In this document: positions 32,326 to 40,440 of the stretch, piece by piece | Layout of the letters: each line of letters opens with the position of its first letter | Numbering within the stretch: position 1 is the stretch's first letter | Source: AG25 sp035517615 | GTDB taxonomy: Bacteria; Gemmatimonadota; Gemmatimonadetes; Gemmatimonadales; GWC2-71-9 | Assembly: GCA_035517615.1 (NCBI GenBank) | Contig: DATIYM010000033.1 | Location: 1 to 64,000, forward strand | Length of the DNA: 64,000 bases | Direction: 5' to 3' | Notes under the pieces: model-generated | What the model saw: the letters and a program-made list of their open reading frames with translations, nothing else | Database searches by the model: none | What the model was told of the DNA's origin: nothing | Translations under genes and position numbers: made by a program

Positions 32326-33685
32326 AACCGGTTCGGTCTACCGCTGCACCGAGTGCGGCGCGGAGCAGCTCAAGTGGGGCGGTCGCTGTGACGCCTGCGG
32401 GGCGTGGAATACGCTCGGGGAGGAGCCGGTAGGGCGGACGGGCGAACGGGCGGGCAGGCGGACCGATGCTCCGTCCGCCCGACCACCCGTCCGCCTGTCC
32501 GCGCTCAAGGCGGGTGGCGTCGCGCGGTGGCATACCGGATCCACGGAACTGGATTTCGTGCTGGGCGGGGGGATCGTTCCCGGATCGGTCACGCTCCTTG
32601 GCGGCGAGCCTGGGATCGGCAAATCCACTCTTTTGCTCCAAACCGCCGCGCGGCTCGAGCGCGCGGGGACCCGCGTGCTCTATGTCTCGGGCGAAGAATC
32701 GGTCGAACAGCTCCGGATCCGGTCCGAGCGCCTGGGCAGCGATGCCGGGCAGGTCCATGCCCTGGGTGAAACCCGGCTCGAGTCGATCCTCTACCACGCC
32801 GCGGAGCTTGACGCCCAGGTCGTGATCGTCGATTCCATCCAGACCACGTATACCGAGGAGCTCGAAGGCGCGCCGGGAAATGTCGGCCAGGTAAGAGAAT
32901 GCGCGGCTCGCCTCATGCGGTTTGCGAAGGAAAACGGCCCCGCGGTCGTGCTCGTGGGGCACGTGACCAAAGGCGGCGGCATCGCCGGGCCGCGCACCCT
33001 CGAGCATATCGTCGACACCGTGCTCTACTTCGAGGGCGAGAACACGCTCGACCACCGAATCATCCGGGCGGTCAAGAATCGCTTCGGCTCGGTGGACGAA
33101 ATCGGCGTGTTTCGCATGACGGCAAGCGGGCTCGAGCCGGTTCCCGATCCGACTGCCGTATTCCTGGCGAGCCGGGTAAGCGGGATCGCGGGCTCGGCCG
33201 TCACAGCGCTGATGGAAGGCACCCGGCCAATGCTGGTCGAAGTCCAGGCGCTCGCGACCAAGGCCGGGTTCGGCACGCCGCAACGTGTTGCCACGGGACT
33301 CGATCAGCGACGGCTGGCGCTGCTGCTCGCCGTGCTGGAACGACGCGGGAGCAAAGGCGGATTGCCGTTCTCGCAGCTCGACGTTTTCGTCAACGTGACG
33401 GGGGGCGCGAGACTCGTCGAGCCGGCAACCGACCTTGCGGTCGTCGCGGCCCTGATCTCGAGCGTGCACGACCGCCCGGTGGCGGCGGACGTGCTGTTTC
33501 TCGGTGAGGTGGGGCTGGGCGGCGAAGTTCGACCAGCCTCGGCGTTGGAGCGACGCCTCGCGGAGGCCGGACGGCAGGGATTCCGGCGGGCATTCATCTC
33601 GGCCCGCGCGAAAGTCGTGGCTCCGGGGGTGGAGGTGTTTGGGGTCAACGATATCGATGAGCTCGCGCGCCGGCTCGCAGCCTGA
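32309..33685 (+). CDS. radA: DNA repair protein RadA
   Basis: A 458-residue recombination ATPase that drives branch migration. The zinc finger uses C13, C16, C27 and C30; Walker A is GGEPGIGKSTL (98-108); the RadA-specific KNRFGS motif occurs in RAVKNRFGSVDEIG; the C-terminal Lon-like domain has FVNVTGGARLVEPATDLAV and FLGEVGLGGEVRP. Residues about 41-66 (Arg/Gly/Pro-rich) are encoded by a 75-nt palindrome of 8-nt repeats and fill the linker between zinc finger and ATPase. Overlaps dnaB and ispD. Confidence 0.95.
   Translation: MHCVAKTGSVYRCTECGAEQLKWGGRCDACGAWNTLGEEPVGRTGERAGRRTDAPSARPPVRLSALKAGGVARWHTGSTELDFVLGGGIVPGSVTLLGGEPGIGKSTLLLQTAARLERAGTRVLYVSGEESVEQLRIRSERLGSDAGQVHALGETRLESILYHAAELDAQVVIVDSIQTTYTEELEGAPGNVGQVRECAARLMRFAKENGPAVVLVGHVTKGGGIAGPRTLEHIVDTVLYFEGENTLDHRIIRAVKNRFGSVDEIGVFRMTASGLEPVPDPTAVFLASRVSGIAGSAVTALMEGTRPMLVEVQALATKAGFGTPQRVATGLDQRRLALLLAVLERRGSKGGLPFSQLDVFVNVTGGARLVEPATDLAVVAALISSVHDRPVAADVLFLGEVGLGGEVRPASALERRLAEAGRQGFRRAFISARAKVVAPGVEVFGVNDIDELARRLAA
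32431..32505. repeat. In-frame palindromic element in radA (8-nt unit family)
   Basis: Arms 32431-32463 and 32473-32505 (33 nt each) pair at about 27 of 33 positions around a 9-nt loop. The arms are tandem 8-nt units of the GGGCGGAC / GTCCGCCC type, the same family as in the UDG gene but more degenerate. Total 75 nt, a multiple of three, keeping the radA frame. Confidence 0.78.
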
Positions 33686-34364
33686 CGTCGGAGTTTTGCT
33701 CGTGGCCGCTGGAGCCGGTGTGCGCGCCGGGCCCGGTGAGCCGAAACAGTTTCGCCCGATTCATGGCGTCCCGCTCCTGGTGCGCTCACTCCGGCCGTTT
33801 ACATCGCATCCCGACGTTGGCCACGTGGTCATCGCGCTCCCGGCGGAGTTCGCGGCGCGGCCCCCGGCATGGCTCGCCGCGTTCGCGCGCTCGAGCGTGA
33901 CGCTGGTTCCGGGCGGCACGATCCGCACGGAGTCGGTACGCACGGCGCTGGGATCGTTGCCGCGCGGACTGCCGATCGTGCTCGTCCATGATGCCGCCCG
34001 CCCGTTCGTGCCGCGAGAAACCATCGACGGCGTAATCGCTCGTGCGCGCGCCGGATTCGGCGCCGTGGCGGCGATCCCGGTGAGCGACACGGTAAAAGAA
34101 GTGGCGGACGATCACCGTGTGCGCCGTACAGTCGATCGCAGCCGCTTGTGGCGCGCGCAAACCCCCCAGGGGTTCCCGCGGCCCATGTTCGAGGAGGCAT
34201 TCAAGCGGCTCGATCCGCGCGCCCCCGCGCCCACCGATGATGCCGAGATCTGCGAACGCGCCGGATTCCCCGTCGACGTGGTGGCCGACTCAGTCCACAA
34301 TTTCAAGATCACGACGCCAGAGGATTTTCGGCTCGCCGAAGCGCTGCTACGCGAGAGCGTGTGA
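33657..34364 (+). CDS. ispD: 2-C-methyl-D-erythritol 4-phosphate cytidylyltransferase
   Basis: CTP-dependent step of the MEP isoprenoid pathway. About 235 residues. N-terminal nucleotide site AAGAGVRAGPGEPKQF (the usual RMG is degenerate but the Lys of PKQF remains), HDAARPFVP, then SDTVKEV, AQTPQGFPR and the C-terminal VHNFKITTPEDF. The start ATG at 33657 lies 29 nt inside radA. No ispF follows; tsaC is next with a GTGA overlap. Confidence 0.92.
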   Translation: MSSRAGSQPDVGVLLVAAGAGVRAGPGEPKQFRPIHGVPLLVRSLRPFTSHPDVGHVVIALPAEFAARPPAWLAAFARSSVTLVPGGTIRTESVRTALGSLPRGLPIVLVHDAARPFVPRETIDGVIARARAGFGAVAAIPVSDTVKEVADDHRVRRTVDRSRLWRAQTPQGFPRPMFEEAFKRLDPRAPAPTDDAEICERAGFPVDVVADSVHNFKITTPEDFRLAEALLRESV

Positions 34365-35014
34365 ATTCAGTTCCGTTTACGACCGCACGCGAGATCGAGA
34401 CCGCGATTCCTCGCGTCCTCGAGCACCTCTCGAACGGCGGCTTGCTCGCGTATCCGACAGAAACCGTCTACGGGCTGGGCTCACGCGCCAAACCACATGA
34501 GGTCCGGGCCCTCGCTGCTCTCAAGGGACGGAAGGCGGGCAAACCGTTCCTGCTGATCGTAAGTGATCGCGCCATGGCGGAAGGGCAGGGTCTGGCATTC
34601 AACGAGGCCGCCAACATGCTGGCCAAGAACTTCTGGCCGGGCCCTCTCACGCTTGTCCTTCCCGGAGGGGACGGGCGGTTGCCCGACGAGCTGCGCGGAC
34701 CGGAGGGCGGGATCGCCGTACGCTGGACGCCGCATGCGGGAACCGCACGCCTGGTCCGTGAGTTACGAGAGCCACTGACATCGACCTCGGCGAACCTGCC
34801 GGGCATGCCTCCGGCGCCGGGGGCCGCGGCGATTGCGCGGGACTTCAACGATGCCGTGAAACAGGGAATACTGTTGGTGCTGGATGGCGGCGTGCTGGGC
34901 AACTCCCCGCCGTCAACCGTGGTAGACTGTACGGGACCGGTGCCGCGGCTGGTCCGGGAGGGGGCGGTGACGCTCGCCGAATTGCGCCGTGCCGCCGGGG
35001 CACTCGCACCTTGA
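34361..35014 (+). CDS. tsaC: L-threonylcarbamoyladenylate synthase (Sua5/YrdC family)
   Basis: Makes threonylcarbamoyl-AMP for t6A tRNA modification. 217 residues, one YrdC-like domain. Motifs: YPTETVYGLGS (26-36), the KGRKAGKPFLL loop binding ATP/Thr, NFWPGPLTLVL, and TSTSANLPG. A short C-terminal extension (VVDCTGPVPRLVREGAV) is common in this group. GTG start overlaps ispD stop. Confidence 0.93.
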   Translation: MNSVPFTTAREIETAIPRVLEHLSNGGLLAYPTETVYGLGSRAKPHEVRALAALKGRKAGKPFLLIVSDRAMAEGQGLAFNEAANMLAKNFWPGPLTLVLPGGDGRLPDELRGPEGGIAVRWTPHAGTARLVRELREPLTSTSANLPGMPPAPGAAAIARDFNDAVKQGILLVLDGGVLGNSPPSTVVDCTGPVPRLVREGAVTLAELRRAAGALAP

Positions 35015-35018
35015 GATC

Positions 35019-35495
35019 ATGAAACGCATTCTGCTGGTTTGCACTGGCAATATCTGCCGCAGCCCGCTCGCGGCCGCGCTCATGCAACGGACCGTTCAGG
35101 AGCGGGGTGTTGACGGCATAGAAGTGTCTTCGGCGGGCACGGGTGCGTGGGACGGCGCGCCGGCATCCGAGGGAGCATATCTCGTGGGCCTCGAGCAGGG
35201 GCTCGATCTCTCGGGGCATCGCGCCAGGCTGCTCACCCGCGATGTGGTGGAGCAGTCGGACCTGATTCTCACGATGGCCCGGCATCACCGGGCGCGCGTC
35301 GACGAGCTGGGTGGCGAGGGCCGCGTGTTCGTGCTGGGCGAGTACGCCGGCCGCTCGGGCGAGGCGGCGGAAGTGAGCGATCCGTTCGGCGGCGATCTGC
35401 AGGTCTACCGTGACACGTGCGCCGAGCTGGGCGGGCTGGTCGGCGCCGCCGTTGACCGCATCGTGACGGAGGCCGGCCGTGGAGATCGGCGCTAG
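35019..35495 (+). CDS. Low-molecular-weight protein tyrosine phosphatase
   Basis: A 158-residue phosphatase. The P-loop is VCTGNICRSPLAAAL (7-21), with Cys nucleophile and Arg; the general-acid region is VSDPFGGDLQVYRDT. In bacteria these enzymes act on tyrosine-phosphorylated proteins or arginine phosphate. The ATG at 35019 follows tsaC by 4 nt and the end overlaps aroE by 17 nt. Substrate unknown. Confidence 0.92.
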   Translation: MKRILLVCTGNICRSPLAAALMQRTVQERGVDGIEVSSAGTGAWDGAPASEGAYLVGLEQGLDLSGHRARLLTRDVVEQSDLILTMARHHRARVDELGGEGRVFVLGEYAGRSGEAAEVSDPFGGDLQVYRDTCAELGGLVGAAVDRIVTEAGRGDRR

Positions 35496-36327
35496 GACAC
35501 GACTGCTCGCCATCCTCGGCGATCCGGTCGAACATTCCCTTTCCCCCGCGATGCACAATGCCGCGCTCGGTGCCCTCGGACTCGACGCGGTGTATGTCGC
35601 GCTGCGCTGCCCGCCCGCTGATTTGCCCGGCTTGCTGGGCGCGCTCGCGAGCGTCGGCGCCGCCGGCAACATCACCGTGCCTCACAAGGAAGCGGCGGAA
35701 CGATGTCTCGCGCGCAAAACGGATGTCTGCGCCCGAGTCGGCGCCTGCAATACTTTCTGGACCGAACAGGGAGCGCTGGTCGGCGACAACACCGATGTCG
35801 CGGGGGTGCTCGCCGCGCTCGAGCAGGTGGGCGCGCACGGCGCCGAGCGCTGGCTGGTGATCGGCACGGGTGGGTCGGCGCGCGCGGTGGCGATCGCGGC
35901 GGCCGAACGGCGGGCGGTTCTCGAAATTCTCTCACGCGATCGCCGCCGCGCCACGGAGTTCTGCGAGTGGGCCGGCTCACGCGGCACGAGCGCACAGCCC
36001 GCGCGGCCGGACAGCACGGTCGACGTCGCCATCAACACCACGCCGCTGGGCTTGAAGCCGTCCGACCCGCTCCCATTCGACGTGCAGGCCAACGGAGGAA
36101 GCGGGGGAGCGCGCGGCCGGCCGCCGTTTCGGGCTGCGCTTGACCTGGTGTACGCGCCCGGCGAAACGCGCTGGGTGAAGGCGCTCCGGAGCGCGGGGAT
36201 CACGGCACAGGACGGTCGCGAAATGCTGCTGCATCAGGGGATCCGGGCGTTCAATCGATTTTTTCCCGACGCCCAGGCCCCGGCCGAGGTGATGCGCGCC
36301 GCGCTCGCACGCGCGCTGCGTGATTAG
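35479..36327 (+). CDS. aroE: Shikimate dehydrogenase
   Basis: NADP-dependent reduction of 3-dehydroshikimate. 282 residues. GDPVEHSLSPAMHN (14-27) binds shikimate, ITVPHKE (catalytic Lys) and DNTDVAG follow, then the Rossmann loop GTGGSARAV and INTTPLG. Residues about 205-221 (QANGGSGGARGRPPFRA) look like a low-complexity insert; the DNA there contains the palindrome GCGGCCGGCCGC at 36113-36124. GTG start with GGAGG 6 nt upstream, inside the phosphatase gene. Confidence 0.94.
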   Translation: MEIGARTRLLAILGDPVEHSLSPAMHNAALGALGLDAVYVALRCPPADLPGLLGALASVGAAGNITVPHKEAAERCLARKTDVCARVGACNTFWTEQGALVGDNTDVAGVLAALEQVGAHGAERWLVIGTGGSARAVAIAAAERRAVLEILSRDRRRATEFCEWAGSRGTSAQPARPDSTVDVAINTTPLGLKPSDPLPFDVQANGGSGGARGRPPFRAALDLVYAPGETRWVKALRSAGITAQDGREMLLHQGIRAFNRFFPDAQAPAEVMRAALARALRD

Positions 36328-37081
36328 CGCGTTCGAACATCTGCTGCTGCCGTCAGAGTGTCTGCTGTGCCGCGACGCGCTCTCGTTCGAGCGGTCCTCC
36401 TCCTTCATTTGTCGAGTGTGCGCCACACGCTGGCGCGCGGTCCTGCCCCCCTGGTGTGAGCGGTGCGGCCAGCCCGAGCCGCTGTTCGGCCACTGCCGCA
36501 TCTGCGATGCGTGGCCCGGGGCATTCCGCCAAGCGCGCTCGGCCGTATGGCTGGACGAGGGCGCGCGCCACGCCGTGCACGCGCTGAAGTATGGAGGCCT
36601 CCCGCGGATCGCGGCCGATCTCGCTCCGACGCTCGCCCGCCTAGATATACCAGCCCGAGCAGATGGGCTCCTCGTTCCCATTCCGCTCGGACCGGCCCGC
36701 CTCGCGGCCCGAGGCTACAATCAGAGCGAATCCCTCGCGCGGGCGTTGTCCCGCCACTGGGGCCGCCCCGTCGTTTTGCTGCTCGAGCGAGTGCGCGACA
36801 CGGCCACGCAGACCACGTTGACACCGGCCGCGCGCCTAGCGAATGTGGCGGGGGCCTTTAGAATTCGGAGCGCGGAAGGCGGAACGCGGAACGGAGCTTT
36901 CCCCGTCTGTTCCGCGTTCCGCGTTCCGCGCTCCGCGGTGTCCCGTCCGTTGATTCTCGTGGACGACGTGTTCACGACCGGCGCGACGCTTGCCGCCGCG
37001 GCCCACGCCTTGCAAGAGGCGGGCGCCGTGTGTGTCGCCGCCGTGACATTCGGGCGGGCCACCATTCCGAACTTTACGTAA
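36320..37081 (+). CDS. comF: ComF family phosphoribosyltransferase-like protein
   Basis: A 253-residue protein with an N-terminal zinc ribbon (CLLC, CRVC, CERC, CRIC, residues 15-62) and a type I PRTase domain; the PRPP-site motif is LILVDDVFTTGAT (211-223). ComF proteins assist DNA uptake or recombination in competent bacteria. Residues about 181-208 (RIRSAEGGTRNG, then SAFRVPRSAV) are encoded by a palindrome of 7-nt repeats and interrupt the usual short step between GAF and the PRPP strand. GTG start, overlapping aroE. Confidence 0.9.
   Translation: MISAFEHLLLPSECLLCRDALSFERSSSFICRVCATRWRAVLPPWCERCGQPEPLFGHCRICDAWPGAFRQARSAVWLDEGARHAVHALKYGGLPRIAADLAPTLARLDIPARADGLLVPIPLGPARLAARGYNQSESLARALSRHWGRPVVLLLERVRDTATQTTLTPAARLANVAGAFRIRSAEGGTRNGAFPVCSAFRVPRSAVSRPLILVDDVFTTGATLAAAAHALQEAGAVCVAAVTFGRATIPNFT
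36866..36935. repeat. In-frame palindromic element in comF (7-nt unit family)
   Basis: Arms 36866-36892 and 36909-36935 (27 nt each) are reverse complements with one mismatch, loop 16 nt. The right arm is tandem GTTCCGC units, the left arm the complement GCGGAAC. A sister copy with the same 16-nt loop length lies upstream of mdh. Confidence 0.85.
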
Positions 37082-37091
37082 GGAGCCGTGC

Positions 37092-38102
37092 ATGCCAGTG
37101 CGCGTCGGGATTAACGGATTCGGTCGCATCGGGCGCAACGTACTGCGCGCCGCCGTCAAGATGAAAACGAGCGCGATCGAATTCGTCGCCGTCAACGACA
37201 TCACCGACCCCAAGACGCTCGCCCACCTGCTCAAGTATGACTCGGTGCACGGACGGTTTCAGGGAACGGTGGACGTGACGGACGACGGCCTGGTGGTGAA
37301 CGGCAAGCCGATCAAGGTGACCGCCATCAAGGAGCCCGAGAAGCTCCCCTGGCGCGAGCTGGGCGTGGATCTCGTGCTCGAAAGCACGGGTCGGTTCACC
37401 GACCGCGACGCCGCCTGCAAGCATCTGTCGGCCGGCGCCAAACGCGTGGTGATTTCGGCGCCCGCAAAGGGCGAGGACATCACGATCGTAATGGGCGTGA
37501 ACGACAAGAAATACGACCCCGCCAAGCACCACATCATCTCGAACGCGTCGTGCACGACGAACTGTCTCGTGCCGGTCGTGAAGGTCGTGATCGACAACTG
37601 GGGATTCCGGCACGGGTTCATGACCACGGTGCACAGCTACACCAACGATCAGAACGTGCAGGACCTGCCGCACAAGGACTTGCGCCGGGCGCGCGCGGCG
37701 GCCCTGAGCATTATTCCGACGACCACGGGCGCCGCCAAGGCGACGAGCCTCGTGATCCCGGAAGTGAAAGGTAAAATCGACGGCATCGCGCTTCGGGTAC
37801 CGACGCCCGACGTCTCACTGGTCGACCTGACGGCGGAAGTGGAAAAGCGGACGACCATCGAGGAAGTGAATGCCGCCTTCAGGCAGGCGGCGCACGGCGC
37901 GCTCAAGGGAATCCTCGAGGTCTCCGATGAGCCGCTCGTGTCGGCCGATTACATCGGCAGCCTGTATTCGAGCGTGGTCGACTCGCTGTCGACCAACGTG
38001 GTCGACGGGACGGTGGTGCACGTGTCGTCGTGGTATGACAATGAAATGGGATATTCGGCACGCTGCGTCGACCTCCTGGCGCTGCTCGCCGAAAAGCGGT
38101 GA
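37092..38102 (+). CDS. gap: Glyceraldehyde-3-phosphate dehydrogenase, type I
   Basis: NAD-dependent glycolytic oxidation. 336 residues. GINGFGRIGR (7-16), VNDITD (34-39) with an Asp favouring NAD, and the active Cys154 in SNASCTTNC. The C-terminal SSWYDNEMGYSARCVDL is standard. A good AAGGAG lies before the ATG, 10 nt behind comF. First of the gap-pgk-tpiA-secG string; pgk starts at GTG overlapping its stop. Confidence 0.97.
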   Translation: MPVRVGINGFGRIGRNVLRAAVKMKTSAIEFVAVNDITDPKTLAHLLKYDSVHGRFQGTVDVTDDGLVVNGKPIKVTAIKEPEKLPWRELGVDLVLESTGRFTDRDAACKHLSAGAKRVVISAPAKGEDITIVMGVNDKKYDPAKHHIISNASCTTNCLVPVVKVVIDNWGFRHGFMTTVHSYTNDQNVQDLPHKDLRRARAAALSIIPTTTGAAKATSLVIPEVKGKIDGIALRVPTPDVSLVDLTAEVEKRTTIEEVNAAFRQAAHGALKGILEVSDEPLVSADYIGSLYSSVVDSLSTNVVDGTVVHVSSWYDNEMGYSARCVDLLALLAEKR

Positions 38103-39289
38103 GCAAGCGCACGCTGCGCAGCCTGCCCACGAGCGGGGGCGTGTTCGACGGCAAGCGGGCGCTCGTGCGGGTCGATTTCAACGTGCCGCTGAAGGAGGGC
38201 GGCGGGGTCGCGGATGATACCCGCATTCGCGCCAGCCTCCCGACGATCGCGTATCTGCGTGAGAAGGGCGCGCGCGTGGTCCTGCTCTCGCATCTGGGTC
38301 GTCCCAAGAATGGGCCCGACCCGAAGCTCTCCCTGCGCCAGATCATTCCGACCTTCGAGCGCCTGCTTGGCGCTCCCGTCGAGTTCATCCCTGATATCGC
38401 CCCCGGAGCGGCGGTCACGCGTCGGCTGCCGCGGGGCGCCGTGGCCCTGGTCGAGAACGTGCGATTCTGGCCGGGTGAGGAAAAAAACGACCCCGCCCTC
38501 GCGCAGAGCATGGCCGAGCTGGGCGACTTCTATGTCGACGACGCGTTCGGCAGCGCGCACCGCGCCCATTCCTCCACCGAGGCGGTCGCGCGGCTATTGC
38601 GGCCCGCGGTCGCGGGATTCCTCATGGAGCGTGAGCTCCAGTACCTCGGCGATGCCCTCCAGCACCCCAAGCGACCGTTCGTCGCGGTGCTGGGCGGCGC
38701 CAAGATCTCCGGAAAAATCGACGTCATCGAGGCGCTCCTGCCCCGCGTGGACGAGATTCTCGTGGGCGGCGCGATGGCCAGCACGTTCTTTCTGGCGCTG
38801 GGGTTCGACGTGGGAACATCGCTGGTCGAGCGCGACAAGGTCGCGCTCGCCAGAAGCCTCATCACCAAGGCGGGCCCGAAGCTCATCCTGCCGCGCGGCG
38901 CCGTCGTGGCCCCGAGCCTCGACCGGCCGGCCGACCGTAAGGACGTGCCGGCCGACAAGATTCCGTCGGACATGGCCGTGTTCGACATCGACGAAGCGAC
39001 CCGGCTCGACTTCCGCGCGCACATCCTGCGCGCCAAAACACTGTTTTGGAACGGCCCGATGGGAGTGTTCGAGAAGCCCCCGTTCGACGCGGGGACCCGT
39101 GCCGTCGCGGACGCGCTCATTGACGCCGGCTCCCGCGGCGCCGTGACCGTGGTCGGCGGCGGCGATTCCGCCGCAGCCGTGCATGGACTCGAAGACAAAT
39201 TCACCCATGTCTCGACCGGGGGCGGCGCCTCGCTCGAGTTCATGGAGGGAAAGACGCTTCCCGGCGTGGCGGCTCTCGAAGACGCGTGA
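38099..39289 (+). CDS. pgk: Phosphoglycerate kinase
   Basis: ATP-forming step of glycolysis. 396 residues. RVDFNVPLKEGG (22-33), LLSHLGRP (60-67), ENVRFWPGEE, DDAFGSAHRAHSST, VLGGAKISGKIDVI and the C-terminal GGGDSAAAV with VSTGGGASLEFMEG are all present. GTG start overlapping gap; end overlaps tpiA by GTGA. Confidence 0.97.
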   Translation: MSKRTLRSLPTSGGVFDGKRALVRVDFNVPLKEGGGVADDTRIRASLPTIAYLREKGARVVLLSHLGRPKNGPDPKLSLRQIIPTFERLLGAPVEFIPDIAPGAAVTRRLPRGAVALVENVRFWPGEEKNDPALAQSMAELGDFYVDDAFGSAHRAHSSTEAVARLLRPAVAGFLMERELQYLGDALQHPKRPFVAVLGGAKISGKIDVIEALLPRVDEILVGGAMASTFFLALGFDVGTSLVERDKVALARSLITKAGPKLILPRGAVVAPSLDRPADRKDVPADKIPSDMAVFDIDEATRLDFRAHILRAKTLFWNGPMGVFEKPPFDAGTRAVADALIDAGSRGAVTVVGGGDSAAAVHGLEDKFTHVSTGGGASLEFMEGKTLPGVAALEDA

Positions 39290-40035
39290 GGCCGCTCGTC
39301 TTCGCCGCCAACTGGAAGATGAATCTCGGGCCCGACGATGCACGGGCCTATTTTGCGGCATTTCGTTCCCGCTATTCCAGGCTTCCCGATCGCGACGTGT
39401 GGTTTTTCCCGCCCTCGGTGTCGCTCGAAACGGCCGCAGGTTGCGCCCGCGAGATCGGCGATCTCACCGTGGGCGTGCAGGACATCTACTGGGAGCCCAA
39501 AGGCGCGTTCACGGGAGCGGTCTCGGCTCCGCTTGCCGCGCAGGCCGGCGCTCGCGCCGCGCTGGTCGGCCATTCGGAGCGGCGCCACGTGTTCGGCGAA
39601 ACCGACGACGACACCCGCAAGAAGGTGGCGGCGGCGTTCGCCGCGGGGCTCACGCCCATGCTGTGCGTCGGGGAGCTCTTGTCGGAGCGGGAAGACGGCG
39701 CGACGCTCGACGTGGTTCACCGCCAGCTCGAGGGCGCGCTCGTGAGCCTCGAGCCATCCGCCCTGGATCAGCTCCTGATCGCCTACGAACCGGTGTGGGC
39801 GATCGGCACCGGCCGCAACGCAACGCCGCGCGACGCGGCGCTCGTGCATCACGCCATTCGCGCGTGGCTCAAGGGTCAGGGGGCGACGCGAGCCCGGATC
39901 CTGTACGGCGGCAGCGTGAACTTGAAGAACATCGCTGAACTGCTGGCGGAGCCCGAGCTCGACGGGGTATTGGTCGGCGGTGCATCGCTCGATCCGCAAG
40001 CCTGGGCTCAACTTGTGCAGACGCAAGCGACGTGA
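39286..40035 (+). CDS. tpiA: Triosephosphate isomerase
   Basis: Interconverts DHAP and glyceraldehyde-3-phosphate. 249 residues. FAANWKMN (5-12, active Lys), VGHSERR (His), AYEPVWAIGTG (catalytic Glu) and YGGSVNLKN phosphate loop. GTG start. Normal length; secG follows after 16 nt. Confidence 0.97.
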   Translation: MRPLVFAANWKMNLGPDDARAYFAAFRSRYSRLPDRDVWFFPPSVSLETAAGCAREIGDLTVGVQDIYWEPKGAFTGAVSAPLAAQAGARAALVGHSERRHVFGETDDDTRKKVAAAFAAGLTPMLCVGELLSEREDGATLDVVHRQLEGALVSLEPSALDQLLIAYEPVWAIGTGRNATPRDAALVHHAIRAWLKGQGATRARILYGGSVNLKNIAELLAEPELDGVLVGGASLDPQAWAQLVQTQAT

Positions 40036-40051
40036 CTATTTTGCCAACCGC

Positions 40052-40438
40052 ATGTACACGCTGCTGCTCGTAATCCTCGTTCTCGACGCGATTCTCCTGA
40101 CGACAGTCGTATTGCTCCAGGCGGGGCAGGGCGGTGGTCTCGCATCGCTCGGCGGCGGCGGCGGCACCGAGGTTTTCATGGGCGGCCGACAGGCCGTGAC
40201 GCTGCTGACCAAGGTCACGTGGTGGTGCGCGGGGATCTTTCTCTTCCTCTCGCTCGCTCTCGCGATCATGTCTTCGCGCAGCGGCACGCCGCGTTCGGTC
40301 CTCCAGGGCAATATCCCCGCGCCCCTGAGCGCTCCGGCGCCGCTGCCGCTGCAGACCGCGCCCGCCGCGCCGGCACCGACGGGCGGCGCAGCGCCAACCG
40401 AGCCGCCTCCACCGGCACAGACGCCGAAGGCGCCCTAA
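40052..40438 (+). CDS. secG: Preprotein translocase subunit SecG
   Basis: A 128-residue membrane protein of the Sec channel. Two transmembrane segments (about 3-22 and 52-70) flank the conserved LLQAGQGGGLASLGGGG loop. The C-terminal 55 residues are a Pro/Ala-rich tail, longer than usual. The tpiA-secG order is common in bacteria. Start at the ATG of MYTLLLVILV. Confidence 0.92.
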   Translation: MYTLLLVILVLDAILLTTVVLLQAGQGGGLASLGGGGGTEVFMGGRQAVTLLTKVTWWCAGIFLFLSLALAIMSSRSGTPRSVLQGNIPAPLSAPAPLPLQTAPAAPAPTGGAAPTEPPPPAQTPKAP

Positions 40439-40440
40439 CC

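Noticed and set aside
38530..40026. Long minus-strand frame opposite pgk and tpiA
   Set aside because: Shadow frame; the plus-strand enzymes have full catalytic motifs and coupled starts.
40219..40440. Long N-terminal extension of carA starting within secG
   Set aside because: It is the out-of-frame reading of secG, Arg/Ala-rich and absent from CarA proteins.
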